DNA of 59,684 nt from Rhodobacterales bacterium (GTDB taxonomy: Bacteria; Pseudomonadota; Alphaproteobacteria; Rhodobacterales; Rhodobacteraceae). The stretch is from contig QKJR01000025.1 of the NCBI GenBank assembly GCA_003249215.1, forward strand, positions 1-59,684, read 5' to 3'. The notes under the pieces were generated by a model that saw only the letters and a program-made list of their open reading frames with translations, was not told the DNA's origin and did not search any database. Shown piece after piece: positions 26,901 through 33,918 of this stretch. The translations under genes were made by a program, and so were the position numbers. Numbering within the stretch: position 1 is the first letter of the stretch; every line of letters starts with the position of its first letter.

Positions 26901-27082
26901 GTGATGAGCACCGGTGCCGCACCGCCCGCCATGACGGCGAGCCAGCCGAGCGCCACGAGAAGCATGGCGCCAAGCGCGCCGAGCATGAGAGCGAAGGCCA
27001 GATCCCCCCGCCCACGCGGGACGAGACCGAGGCCGAAGGCGCCGCCGAGACCGAGCGCCAATATCCAGAGCGCGCTTACCAT
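23960..27082 (-). CDS. double MrpD/NuoN-type antiporter subunit (fused H and H')
   Basis: This single 1040-residue protein holds two complete antiporter-like cores. The first has Glu136 in FVFFELISI and Lys217 in VELKPFPANGW. The second has Glu563 in FFAAWELLTLG, Lys638 in MTKTAAMGLHIWLPGAH and Lys669 in VLLKAGLYG. The halves meet near residue 480-500, and the C-terminal 100 residues form a lateral helix and extra segments. Archaeal MBS has two separate antiporter subunits (H and H'), so the fusion matches that layout. It should pump H+ or exchange Na+. Confidence 0.88.
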   Translation of the reverse strand: MVSALWILALGLGGAFGLGLVPRGRGDLAFALMLGALGAMLLVALGWLAVMAGGAAPVLITTAAAPAPFAISLHIGLPEAVLVTTVLIAGALGALALRGALLRLGRGAMAVLLVLMMALSGLILTRDIFNLFVFFELISIATAGLVLLSPDPRALAAGFKYLVIGQIVSILLLIGIVFTYHANGALGLDHIAATAPGVAGAGLAMFLLLIALVVELKPFPANGWALDIYESAHPGFSALFSAGSGTAAVFALAKVAAVAGPAWAPLLTGLGLLSFLGAGLLALRQTNDRRLLGYSSVGQLGLVLAVIGQGDVLGEATAFIAGGILLAHAAAKAGLFWLSALVPGRGLGDWAALRRRPILVLAFASFIAMLIGLPPFPGFYAKWELAQALVAHGRMPVLGSVLFGSLLEAAFLFRWFGRAMKAESAEVPSANPIDTAIVLAALAAGWGLGALWGALSGLSNVLTTIPVLFALAFVALEPLPARIKNVIAILGLVGWFVLRLPDYDPLRLIFAIVMLPGGAVILLASFTEGGRRLGFYPPAMLMYAGMALLLDAVTTFQFFAAWELLTLGSYFLILRGQRSEPHAQSYILFSLGGAFALLAGFALAGQGALDLRLDALSDIPVTIAPWVFVLLALGFMTKTAAMGLHIWLPGAHAEAETDVSPMVSGVLLKAGLYGIVILLSELGRQRLMGVDLVNMLAWIGALSAFIGAVLAVFQEDAKRLLAYSSISQMGYALFGLALFSHLGWLLALMFVINHYLYKSMLFLAVGGVYRRTHTKLMYQMGGLITLMPFSFFSVLIGIVAMSGVPPLSGFGGRWIFYNAILGTDLRLPLVMIFLAGPVGFLYLFRLIHTIFLGQLKDPHRQIKEAPFWMLVPQMIYVALLIGFAVLPGMILRRVDTYLGTVFGDHPLIWTGRAVSSEFGHWNPVGIMLVIIGIFVSVGAILLAKVHGAQKVKQFNIVFSAERPYRPETTHFAWNFFAPYRRAVGFLEAPVATRFWGGIGDALTAGAELTRRLYTGNGQLYATQVVLFVLVAWAIIFGGQS

Positions 27083-27432
27083 TTCAGCTCCGTGAAGTCA
27101 GAGATATCGAGGCTGCCGCGGGCGCGGAACAGCCGCCAGGCATAGGCCAGCATGAGCGCGGTGACCCCGAGGCCGATGACGATTGCGGTGAGGACGAGGG
27201 CCTGCGGCACCGGATCGATGACCCGCGCGGCGGCCTCGGCCACCGGCACGGCTGCATCGAGGATCGGCGCCGTGCGTCCGGGCAGATAGCCCACGGCGAC
27301 AAGGACGACATTGACGCCGGTATCGGCGATGGTGAAGGCCACGATCATCCGGATCAGGTCACGATTGGTCAGCGCGCCATAGAGCCCGAGCAGGATCAGC
27401 GCGAAACCGGTGAAGAGCGCGAGCGCGATCAT
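27076..27432 (-). CDS. mrpC: MrpC/NuoK/MbhG-like small membrane subunit
   Basis: The 118-residue protein has three membrane helices with the NuoK/MrpC pattern: FTGFALILLGLYGALTNRDLIRMI, then DTGVNVVLVAVGYL and PVPQALVLTAIVIGLGVTALML. NuoK-type subunits carry part of the proton path next to the antiporters. The gene overlaps the double-antiporter gene by 7 bases and the MrpB-like gene by ATGA. Confidence 0.9.
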   Translation of the reverse strand: MIALALFTGFALILLGLYGALTNRDLIRMIVAFTIADTGVNVVLVAVGYLPGRTAPILDAAVPVAEAAARVIDPVPQALVLTAIVIGLGVTALMLAYAWRLFRARGSLDISDFTELKW

Positions 27433-28154
27433 GCGGCGTCCTCCTCTTGGGCGGCATCCTCGCCCTCTTCGAGGGACTGCAGGATGGTGGCGAATTCGGC
27501 GCCCACCTTGAGGCCGATCAGCACCGAGATAAGCGGGATCGCCCCCGCCGACAGGAGCGCGCCGAAGCGCCCAAGCGGCAGGAAGGCGGTGTCGAGGAAG
27601 CCCGAGGCGAAGGCAAGCCCGGCGAGCCCCACGAGGATATAGCCAAGGCCCGAAACACTCTCGACGCGCGCGAGCAGGGCGTGGCCGATCCGCATCCGGG
27701 GTTGGGCGAGGAGCGCGAGCAGCACGCCCGAGGCGAGCACCGCGCCGCCCTGAAAGCCGCCGCCGGGGCTCAGGTGCCCGTTGGCGATGACATAGGCGCC
27801 GAAGAGCGCGATCAGCGGCAGCAGCATCCGCGTGCCGGTCGCCAAGAGTTCCCCCGCGGGCAGGAAACCGGGGCCCGCCGCCCCCGCGGGTGCCTTGGAT
27901 TGCGCCAGCACCAGCGCGACGATGGCCGAGGTGAGGAACAGCACCGTGACCTCGCCCAAGGTATCGAGCCCGCGCCAGGTGATGATGATGCCGGTCACAA
28001 GGTTCGGCGCGCCGGTCTGATCGGCGGCATGGGCCGCGTAATAGGCGGCCGTCGGGTTCAGGGCGGCATCGGGCAGATAGTCCGCAGCGAGGTGCCAGAA
28101 GGCGAGCCCCAGAAGGCCCAGCAGCCCGGCGATAAGGATATGTCGCGTGCTCAT
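27429..28154 (-). CDS. mrpB: MrpB-like subunit (MbhE+MbhF combined)
   Basis: The 241-residue membrane protein has an N-terminal segment like MbhE (GLDTLGEVTVLFLTSAIVALV near 62-82). A MrpB/MbhF core follows, with PLIALFGAYVIANGHLSPGGGFQGG near 115. The HxSPGGGFQGG motif is a hallmark of MrpB. The start at 28154 overlaps the previous stop by ATGA; longer upstream frames run through that gene and are rejected. The subunit corresponds to the end of MrpA plus MrpB. Confidence 0.88.
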   Translation of the reverse strand: MSTRHILIAGLLGLLGLAFWHLAADYLPDAALNPTAAYYAAHAADQTGAPNLVTGIIITWRGLDTLGEVTVLFLTSAIVALVLAQSKAPAGAAGPGFLPAGELLATGTRMLLPLIALFGAYVIANGHLSPGGGFQGGAVLASGVLLALLAQPRMRIGHALLARVESVSGLGYILVGLAGLAFASGFLDTAFLPLGRFGALLSAGAIPLISVLIGLKVGAEFATILQSLEEGEDAAQEEDAA

Positions 28155-28405
28155 TTGCCCCCCTCGCGCCGGATCCGGCCCATGACGAAGAAGAAAAGGA
28201 AGGTGGTGAGGCCCGAGCCGATCGCGGCCTCGGTCATCGCCACATCGGGCGCGGCGAGGATCACGAAGAGGACCGAAGCGAAGAGGCTGACGAGGCCCGC
28301 GCCCAGAACGGCGGTGGCGCGCGAGGCCGTGGCGAGCGCCACGCCGGCCGCGATCAGCGCTCCGGCGCAGACCAGAAGCGCCAGAAGGAACGAGAGCGGG
28401 ATCAT
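28151..28405 (-). CDS. MbhD-like membrane subunit (DUF4040 type, matches part of MrpA)
   Basis: The 84-residue protein has three short hydrophobic segments and the motif AAPDVAMTEAAIGSGLTTFLFF near 51-72. The APDVAxTEAAxG block is typical of MbhD and of the MrpA C-terminal region. A full-length MrpA is absent from the operon; as in archaeal Mbh/MBS this small protein replaces it. It overlaps both neighbours by 4 bases. Confidence 0.85.
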   Translation of the reverse strand: MIPLSFLLALLVCAGALIAAGVALATASRATAVLGAGLVSLFASVLFVILAAPDVAMTEAAIGSGLTTFLFFFVMGRIRREGGK

Positions 28406-28734
28406 TGCGCGCCCTCCCCTTCGGCCTCGGCCAGCGCATCGGCCACCGTCTGCGGCGCCTGCGGCACACGCGCCCGGTGCGCGGCGCGCGCCAGAACCTG
28501 CGAGCTCAGCGGGTTGGTGAACATCAGGAAAAGCACGATCAGCGCGAGTTTCAGCGCCCAGCCGGGCTCGAGCACCCCGGCGCCCGCCATGCTCAGCAGC
28601 GTGCCGAGCGTCGTCGCCTTGGTGCCCGCCTGAATGCGCGTGTAGGTGTCGGGCATCCGCCAGAGCCCGAGCCCGCCAAGCGCGAGAAAGACCGCGCCGA
28701 GCGTCAGGATCGCAAGACCGAGAGCCGTCATCAT
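28402..28734 (-). CDS. mrpG: MrpG/MbhC-like subunit
   Basis: The 110-residue protein has the MrpG pattern: LGLWRMPDTYTRIQAGTKATTLG near 22-44 and LFLMFTNPLSSQVLARAAHR near 68-87. These are strongly conserved in MrpG/MnhG/MbhC. Two adjacent Met codons make the exact start uncertain by one residue. It overlaps the MrpF-like gene end. Confidence 0.92.
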   Translation of the reverse strand: MMTALGLAILTLGAVFLALGGLGLWRMPDTYTRIQAGTKATTLGTLLSMAGAGVLEPGWALKLALIVLFLMFTNPLSSQVLARAAHRARVPQAPQTVADALAEAEGEGAQ

Positions 28735-28988
28735 TCGCCCCCTTCGAGATAGCGCCCCGCGACGATCACGCCGAGGAACGACAAAAGCGCATAGACGAGC
28801 GCCACATCGAGATAGATCCCCCGCCCGGTCGCCAGCGCGACAAGCACCAGCGCCGAGATCGAGATCACGGTCAGCCCGTCGAAGGCCACGACCCGGTCGA
28901 GCACATGCGGCCCGCGCAGGAAGCGCAGCGCGGCGAGCACGAGCCCGAGGCCGAGCGCGACGGCCGGAACGAGAAGCGCCTCAGCCAT
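28731..28988 (-). CDS. mrpF: MrpF/MbhB-like subunit
   Basis: The 85-residue protein has three membrane segments and the MrpF signature RFLRGPHVLDRVVAFDGLTV near 22-41, followed by YLDVALVYALLSFLG. MrpF helps form the ion module. It overlaps MrpE (8 bases) and MrpG (4 bases), so stoichiometric expression is likely. Confidence 0.92.
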   Translation of the reverse strand: MAEALLVPAVALGLGLVLAALRFLRGPHVLDRVVAFDGLTVISISALVLVALATGRGIYLDVALVYALLSFLGVIVAGRYLEGGE

Positions 28989-29478
28989 AGATCACCTCCA
29001 GATAATTTTCGAAGCCCGCGACGATGGCGCGCGTGGCCTCCTGCGGGTCGGTGGTCTCGGCCACGACCCAATGGACGTAGAGCCAGCGCCCCGAGAGCTC
29101 GACCGAGAGCGTGCCGGGCGTCAGCGTGATCGCATTGGCGAGCAGGAGCCGCGCGACCGGATCGGTCAGGCGCGTCTCGACCCGCACGATGGCGGGGCGC
29201 ACCGGCAGCGCGGGATTCAGCACGAGCCCGGCCATGCGCAGGTTCGCCACCACCAGTTCGCGCAGGAAAAATCCGGTGAAGCCGAGCGCCGCGCCCACGC
29301 CGCGCAGGCTGAGCCGCGCGCCGCACAGGACCGAGAGCCCGCCGGGCAGAAGGAAGGCGATCGCGGCCGAGATCGCGAGGCCCGCGAGGAAAACATCGGG
29401 CGCGAGCGAGCCGTTCAAGATCATCCAGAACAGCAGCAGCGTGGCGAAGAGCTTGAGGGGCCTTTGCGCGTCGCTCAT
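28981..29478 (-). CDS. mrpE: MrpE/MbhA-like subunit, first gene of the Mrp-Nuo operon
   Basis: The 165-residue protein starts MSDAQRPLKLFATLLLFW. It shows the MrpE pattern GFFLRELVVANLRMAGLVL near 78-96 and NAITLTPGTLSVEL near 123-136. MrpE/MbhA is the N-terminal module of Mrp antiporters. The start at 29478 is chosen over one 11 codons upstream because AAAGGTG precedes it. All 12 following genes lie on the same strand with overlaps or gaps of at most 5 bases. Confidence 0.9.
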   Translation of the reverse strand: MSDAQRPLKLFATLLLFWMILNGSLAPDVFLAGLAISAAIAFLLPGGLSVLCGARLSLRGVGAALGFTGFFLRELVVANLRMAGLVLNPALPVRPAIVRVETRLTDPVARLLLANAITLTPGTLSVELSGRWLYVHWVVAETTDPQEATRAIVAGFENYLEVIYG

Positions 29479-29587
29479 GGGACACCTTTCAGGGTGAAGC
29501 CCGCCCGGCAAACACTCTCACTGCCCTGAAACCCGGGGGTTCAGGGGGTAAAGGCGCCTTTCGGGGAGGCAAATCCAGTCTCGCCCC

Positions 29588-29605
29588 CGAATAAGCACAT
29601 ATTCG
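29588..29605. promoter_or_regulatory. inverted repeat CGAATA-n6-TATTCG in the operon leader
   Basis: This 18-bp interrupted palindrome lies about 110 bases upstream of the MrpE-like start, in an AT-rich patch of the 266-bp intergenic region. Its position fits an operator of the Mrp-Nuo operon. No cognate regulator is encoded next to it. A second hairpin (CCCTGAA.../...GTTCAGGG) lies nearer the start, near 29523-29545. Confidence 0.4.
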
Positions 29606-29677
29606 ATTTTGGTGATTTGACCTCGGACAAACCGGACGCGGTTTTGCGCGAATTATTCCGCACTGCAGCGGGGGCGG

Positions 29678-29718
29678 ACAGGAAAAGGCCGGAGCGTGCG
29701 GCCCCGGCCCTTTCCTGT
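29678..29718 (-). terminator. strong terminator after the spermidine/iron-type ABC operon
   Basis: A long stem pairs ACAGGAAAAGGCCGG (29678-29692) with CCGGCCCTTTCCTGT (29704-29718) around an 11-base loop; there is one mismatch. On the minus strand the descending arm is T-rich (TTTTCCTGT). It lies about 27 bases beyond the stop of the ATPase gene at 29745. Confidence 0.8.
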
Positions 29719-29744
29719 GCCTGACATGCCTTCGGCCCCGGCGC

Positions 29745-30785
29745 TCAGTCGCCGAGCACCAGAAGATCGGCGGCATTGAGCCCGAGGGCGACCTCTTCGC
29801 CGACCCGCGGCGGCGCGACCGAGCTCGAGTTGAACGTGTCGAAGGCGATCCGCTCGGTCCCGAGATCGGCGCGCAGCCGGATCACCGAGCCGAGGAAATC
29901 GACCTCGGCGATGCGGCCCGAGAGCGTGACCTCGCCCGGGCCGAGGCGCACCATCTCGGGGCGCAGGCCAAGCGTGACATGACCCGGGGCCACCTCGCGG
30001 CCGAGCGTGAATTCCGTGCCACCCGCGCGCAGATGGCCGGTCGCGGGGTCCAGCACCTCGGCCTCGATCGTGTTGAGCGTGCCCACGAAATTCGCGACGA
30101 ACCGGGTGGTGGGGCGGTTGTAGATCTCGAAGGGCGAGCCCACCTGATCAGCGATGCCCTGATGCATGACCACGACGCGGTCGGACATCGAGAGCGCCTC
30201 TTCCTGATCATGCGTCACGAAGATCGTGGTGATACCAAGGTCCTTCTGGATCGCGCGGATTTCATTCCTGAGGCTCACCCGCACCTTGGCATCGAGCGCC
30301 GAGAGCGGCTCGTCGAGGAGCAGCACCTGCGGGCTCGGCGCCAGCGCGCGGGCGAGTGCGACGCGCTGTTGTTGCCCGCCCGAGAGCTGATAGGGATAGC
30401 GATCCCCGAGGCTCGGCAGGCCGATCAGCTCGAGCATCTCGGCCACCCGCGGCGCGATAGAGGCCCGCGGCGCCCCCGCGACCTTGAGCCCGAAGCCCAC
30501 GTTCTGCGCCACCGTCAGGTTGGGGAAGAGCGCATAGCTCTGGAACACCATGCCGATATTGCGCCGGTTGGGTTTGAGGCGCAGCACATCGGCGCCGTCG
30601 ATGGTGATCAGGCCGGAGGTCGGCGTCTCGAACCCGGCGACCATGCGCAGCACCGTGGTCTTGCCGCAGCCCGAGGGGCCGAGGAGCGAGATGAACTCAC
30701 CCTTCTCGACCTCGAGGTTGAAATCCTTGACGACCCGGTTCGGGCCGAAGCTCTTTTCCAGATGCGAGATAGTGAGGAAGGTCAT
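29745..30785 (-). CDS. ABC transporter ATP-binding protein (PotA/FbpC-like)
   Basis: The 346-residue ATPase has Walker A GPSGCGKTT at 36-44, Q-loop VFQSYALFP near 80, signature LSGGQQQ near 134 and Walker B VLLLDEP near 154, then a TOBE-type C-terminal domain. It is the last gene of a four-gene importer operon and overlaps its permease gene by ATGA. The subgroup serves spermidine, iron(III), thiamine or phosphonate importers; the substrate is not resolved. Confidence 0.9.
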   Translation of the reverse strand: MTFLTISHLEKSFGPNRVVKDFNLEVEKGEFISLLGPSGCGKTTVLRMVAGFETPTSGLITIDGADVLRLKPNRRNIGMVFQSYALFPNLTVAQNVGFGLKVAGAPRASIAPRVAEMLELIGLPSLGDRYPYQLSGGQQQRVALARALAPSPQVLLLDEPLSALDAKVRVSLRNEIRAIQKDLGITTIFVTHDQEEALSMSDRVVVMHQGIADQVGSPFEIYNRPTTRFVANFVGTLNTIEAEVLDPATGHLRAGGTEFTLGREVAPGHVTLGLRPEMVRLGPGEVTLSGRIAEVDFLGSVIRLRADLGTERIAFDTFNSSSVAPPRVGEEVALGLNAADLLVLGD

Positions 30786-31561
30786 CTGGCCCCCTGATGT
30801 TTGGAGAAGCGGGTGACGAGCTGCATCAGCCCCATGCAGGCCCAGGTGATCAGGAAGGCGATCGTGGCGAGCGCGAAGGGTTCATAGGCGCGGTTGGCGC
30901 CCATCAGCTGCAGATAGGGCCCGAAGGCCGGACGGTTGAGGAGCGCCGCCATGGTGAACTCGCCCATGACGATGGCGAAGGTGACGAAGGCGCCCGAAAG
31001 GACCGCCACGAGGACGTTGGGCAGGATCACGCGGGCAAGGATGGTGACCCATCCGGCACCGAGCGACTGCGCCGCCTCGGTCAGCGTCGGCACGTCGATC
31101 GCACGCAGCCCGGTATCGACCGCGCGATACATGTAGGGCAGCGAGAGCGTGGCATAGCCGAACATCAAAAGCAGGTTAGTGCCGAAGATCGAGCCCGTCA
31201 TCGGCAGCCAGCTACTGGTGTTGTAAAGCCGGATATAGCCGAAGACGGTGACGATGGCCGGAATGACCAGCGGCAGCAGCGTGACGAATTCGACATAGGG
31301 CCGTAGCCCCGGCATCTTGAGCCGCACCCAAAAGGCGGTCGGCACGACAAGCACGATGCCAAAGGCGATCGTGAGCAGCGCCATGACCACCGAATAGGTG
31401 AAGGTCTCGCGGAAGCGCGGATCGGCGAAGACGACGCGGTAGGCCTCGAAACTATAGACCCCGCGCTTCATCGAGAGCGAGAACTCGACCATGCCAATGA
31501 GCGGCAGGACGAAATAGGCGATGCCGAGGAAGAGGACGGCCCAGGCGGCGGCGCGCTTCAT
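30782..31561 (-). CDS. ABC transporter permease (second of the pair)
   Basis: The 259-residue protein has six predicted helices and the coupling motif EAAQSLGAGWVTILARVILP near 178-197. The start at 31561 overlaps the upstream permease stop by ATGA; a much longer upstream frame is a shadow of that gene. It pairs with the permease at 31558-32481 and the ATPase at 29745. Confidence 0.9.
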   Translation of the reverse strand: MKRAAAWAVLFLGIAYFVLPLIGMVEFSLSMKRGVYSFEAYRVVFADPRFRETFTYSVVMALLTIAFGIVLVVPTAFWVRLKMPGLRPYVEFVTLLPLVIPAIVTVFGYIRLYNTSSWLPMTGSIFGTNLLLMFGYATLSLPYMYRAVDTGLRAIDVPTLTEAAQSLGAGWVTILARVILPNVLVAVLSGAFVTFAIVMGEFTMAALLNRPAFGPYLQLMGANRAYEPFALATIAFLITWACMGLMQLVTRFSKHQGAR

Positions 31562-32481
31562 TTCAGCCACCTCTCGGAGCGCATCCGCAGCACGATATAG
31601 AGCACGTTGGCGAGGCCGGTGATCAGGATCATCCCGAAGGCCATCGCATAGCCCAGATGCGGATTGCCAAGCACGTCGCCGCGGATCTGCGCAAACAGCA
31701 TGATCGGCACGATATTGAGCGAGGAGCCGGTCAGCGCGATGGCGGTGGCCACGGCCCCGAAGGCATTGGCGAAGAGAAGCGCGAAAGTGCCGAGGATCGT
31801 CGGGAACAGGATCGGCAGCGCGACCATGCGCCAGTATTGGGTGGCGCTCGCGCCAAGGCAGTCGGCGGCCTCGCGCCATTCGCGCTTGAGCCCGTCGAGC
31901 GCGGGCGTGACGATCAGGATCATCAGCGGGATCTGGAAGAAGAGATAGGTGATCGTCAGGCCCCAGAAGCTCAGGATATTGAAGCCGAGCATCCGCAGGT
32001 TGATGCCAAGCTCGGTTTTCAGGAAGACGGTCACGAGACCGAGCGGCCCGAGGGTGGCAAGGAAGGCGAAGGCCAGCGGCACGCCCGCGAAGTTCGAGGC
32101 CACGCCCGAGAAGGTCATGAGCGGCGCGCGGATCGCGCGCGGCAGACCGCCGAGCACCATGGCGGCCGCCATCAGAAAGCCGATCAGCGCCCCGAAGAAG
32201 GACGAGGCGAGCGAGATCTTGATCGAGATCCAGTAGCTCGACAGGATCGAGGGGGTGAAGAGCCCCGCGATATTTTCGAAGGTGAAGCTGCCATCGGCCC
32301 GCTGGAAGGCGCCCAGCACGATCTTCATCGTCGGCGCGATCAGGAACAGCGTCACGAAGAGCGCGAAGGGCACGATGCCGAGCCAGTTCAGGTTCAGCCG
32401 CGCGCGGACGGGCACGGCGGAGGGCCCGGTTGCGGGCGGGGTCTGGTGCGCGGAATGCACAGGGTCGGTCGTGTCGCTCAC
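31558..32481 (-). CDS. ABC transporter permease (first of the pair)
   Basis: The 307-residue protein has a cytoplasmic N-tail, then FALFVTLFLIAPTMKIVLGAF and five further helices. The EAA-like loop is EAADCLGASATQYWRMVALP near 214-233. It resembles PotB-type permeases of binding-protein-dependent importers. A 148-bp spacer with a hairpin separates it from the binding-protein gene. Confidence 0.9.
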   Translation of the reverse strand: MSDTTDPVHSAHQTPPATGPSAVPVRARLNLNWLGIVPFALFVTLFLIAPTMKIVLGAFQRADGSFTFENIAGLFTPSILSSYWISIKISLASSFFGALIGFLMAAAMVLGGLPRAIRAPLMTFSGVASNFAGVPLAFAFLATLGPLGLVTVFLKTELGINLRMLGFNILSFWGLTITYLFFQIPLMILIVTPALDGLKREWREAADCLGASATQYWRMVALPILFPTILGTFALLFANAFGAVATAIALTGSSLNIVPIMLFAQIRGDVLGNPHLGYAMAFGMILITGLANVLYIVLRMRSERWLK

Positions 32482-32587
32482 GCGGTCTCCGGCTCGGAAA
32501 GGGACGCAAAGGCGGCGCCCGGAAAGGTGTCCCCCGAAAGGGATACGTCCGGGCCGCGCGTCTCACGCGCCCCGGACGACGAAAGGC

Positions 32588-32621
32588 GGGGCCGCGCCGA
32601 TCACAGCGATCGCGCAGCCCC
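32588..32621 (-). terminator. intra-operon hairpin after the binding-protein gene
   Basis: GGGGCCGCGCCGATC (32588-32602) pairs, with mismatches, with GATCGCGCAGCCCC (32608-32621) across a 5-base loop; on the minus strand it is followed by CGCCTTTCG. It lies just past the binding-protein stop and before the permease genes. This parallels the hairpin after the PotF-like gene and probably lowers expression of the membrane parts. Confidence 0.55.
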
Positions 32622-32629
32622 GGCCCCGA

Positions 32630-33733
32630 TCACTGGACGTTGGCGCCCACGACCGCGTCCCAGCCGCCGGTCACGGCCTCTTTGTTGGCGCCCTGCTCCT
32701 CGATCGAGGGGAAATAGGCCTTGGCATAGCCCTCGGCCGGCGGCAGCGCGTCGATCAGCTCCTGCGGGATCTTGCCGGCCTCGGCCATCGCGTTGAAGCG
32801 CGCCGGGTGGCAGTAGCCCTTGAGCCAGAGGTTCTGACCCTCGTCCGAATAGAGGTATTCCATCCAGAGTTTCGCGGCGTTCGGATGCGGCGCATGGGCC
32901 GAGATCGCCTGAACATAGACACCGGCGAGAACGCCCGAGGACGGCACCACAACCTCGACCGGCGGGTTGCCGGCAAGCGTGTCGCGCGCGGCCAGCGCGT
33001 TATAGTCCCACATCACGACGATCGGGGTCGCGCCCTGGGCCAGCGTACCGGCCTTGCCGATCACCGGAACGAAGTTGCCGCTCGCGTTCAGTTCCTTGAA
33101 GTAGCCAAGACCCGCCTCGCCCGAAGCCTTGCCCGCTTCGGCGCCGGTCGACATGCCCGCGGCCAGCACGGCGAGGATCGCCTGGTTCGAGGCGCGCGGA
33201 TCGCCGGCAAGCGCCACCTGACCCGAATATTCGGGCTTCATCAGGTCGGCCCAATCGGTCGGCGTGGTGTCGACGAGGTCCTTGTTCACCATGAACGACA
33301 TCACGCCATAGTAATCGCCATACCAGTAGCCATCGGCATCCTTGACCGCATCCGGGATCTCGTCCCAGGTCGAAACCTTGTAGGGCTGGATCAGGCCTTC
33401 TTCCTTGGCCTGCGGCCCGAAGGACAGCCCCACGTCGATCACGTCGGGCGCCTGCGGCCCGGTGTTGCCCTTGTTGGCGCGGATCGCTTCGAGCTCGTCG
33501 GCCGAACCCGCATCGGGGTTCAGTTCATTGACGGAGATCTCGGGGTATTTCGCCTTGAAGCCGTCGATCACGGCGCCATAGCCGCACCAGTCATGCGGCA
33601 GCGCGATCGTGGTCAGCATCCCTTCGGCCTTGGCGGCAGCTTCGAGCGCGGCCATGTCCTGCGCCGAGACGAGCGCGGTCGAGGCCATCAGCGCCGCGGC
33701 GCCGAGGGTCCAGCATTTGATATTGGTCAGCAT
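32630..33733 (-). CDS. ABC transporter substrate-binding protein (family 1, PotD/AfuA-like)
   Basis: The 367-residue protein has a signal peptide (MLTNIKCWTLGAAALMAS, cleavage after VSA near 24). Its mature part resembles extracellular solute-binding proteins for spermidine, iron or aminoethylphosphonate (PDVIDVGLSFGPQAKEEGLI near 94, YYGVMSFMVNKDLV near 142). The ligand cannot be chosen from sequence. It is the first gene of the importer operon, with an 18-bp inverted repeat upstream. Confidence 0.88.
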   Translation of the reverse strand: MLTNIKCWTLGAAALMASTALVSAQDMAALEAAAKAEGMLTTIALPHDWCGYGAVIDGFKAKYPEISVNELNPDAGSADELEAIRANKGNTGPQAPDVIDVGLSFGPQAKEEGLIQPYKVSTWDEIPDAVKDADGYWYGDYYGVMSFMVNKDLVDTTPTDWADLMKPEYSGQVALAGDPRASNQAILAVLAAGMSTGAEAGKASGEAGLGYFKELNASGNFVPVIGKAGTLAQGATPIVVMWDYNALAARDTLAGNPPVEVVVPSSGVLAGVYVQAISAHAPHPNAAKLWMEYLYSDEGQNLWLKGYCHPARFNAMAEAGKIPQELIDALPPAEGYAKAYFPSIEEQGANKEAVTGGWDAVVGANVQ

Positions 33734-33805
33734 GGGTCACTCCCTGTGGGTTGGTGGTGCCGATATCGGTCCACTCTGTATCGGCTTCGTGACAGGAAGC
33801 GTGAA

Positions 33806-33823
33806 GTTGACCGGTTAATCAAC
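33806..33823. promoter_or_regulatory. inverted repeat GTTGA-n8-TCAAC upstream of the importer operon
   Basis: GTTGACCGGTTAATCAAC forms an interrupted palindrome about 73 bases upstream of the binding-protein start, in an AT-rich patch. It is a candidate operator. The AraC-type gene upstream could be the binder, but that is unproven. Confidence 0.4.
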
Positions 33824-33918
33824 AATTCTTTGCACCCGGATCGCAGGAACTTGCCTGCCGCAAGGTCACCCTGCCCGCCCCCGGCCGCACGGGCGCCTGC
33901 TGCGCCCAGCGCGCAGGC

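Noticed and set aside
23960..27082. Two adjacent MrpD genes joined by a sequencing error
   Set aside because: The frame is continuous, with sensible hydrophobic sequence across the junction near residues 470-520 and no remnant start or stop there.
24173..27145. A 990-codon open frame on the plus strand opposite the double antiporter gene
   Set aside because: The translation is extremely charged and low in complexity, as expected from the antisense of a membrane protein gene. The minus-strand gene has all conserved antiporter residues.
18346..29478. Interpretation as a NiFe hydrogenase (Mbh/Ech type)
   Set aside because: The C-terminal NiFe cysteine pair is missing in the large subunit, and no hyp maturation or endopeptidase genes are present nearby.
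18346..29478. Interpretation as ordinary complex I or an ordinary Mrp antiporter
   Set aside because: NuoE, F, G, A, J and full NuoL are absent, and a normal Mrp operon would have full MrpA and no NuoB, C, D, H genes.
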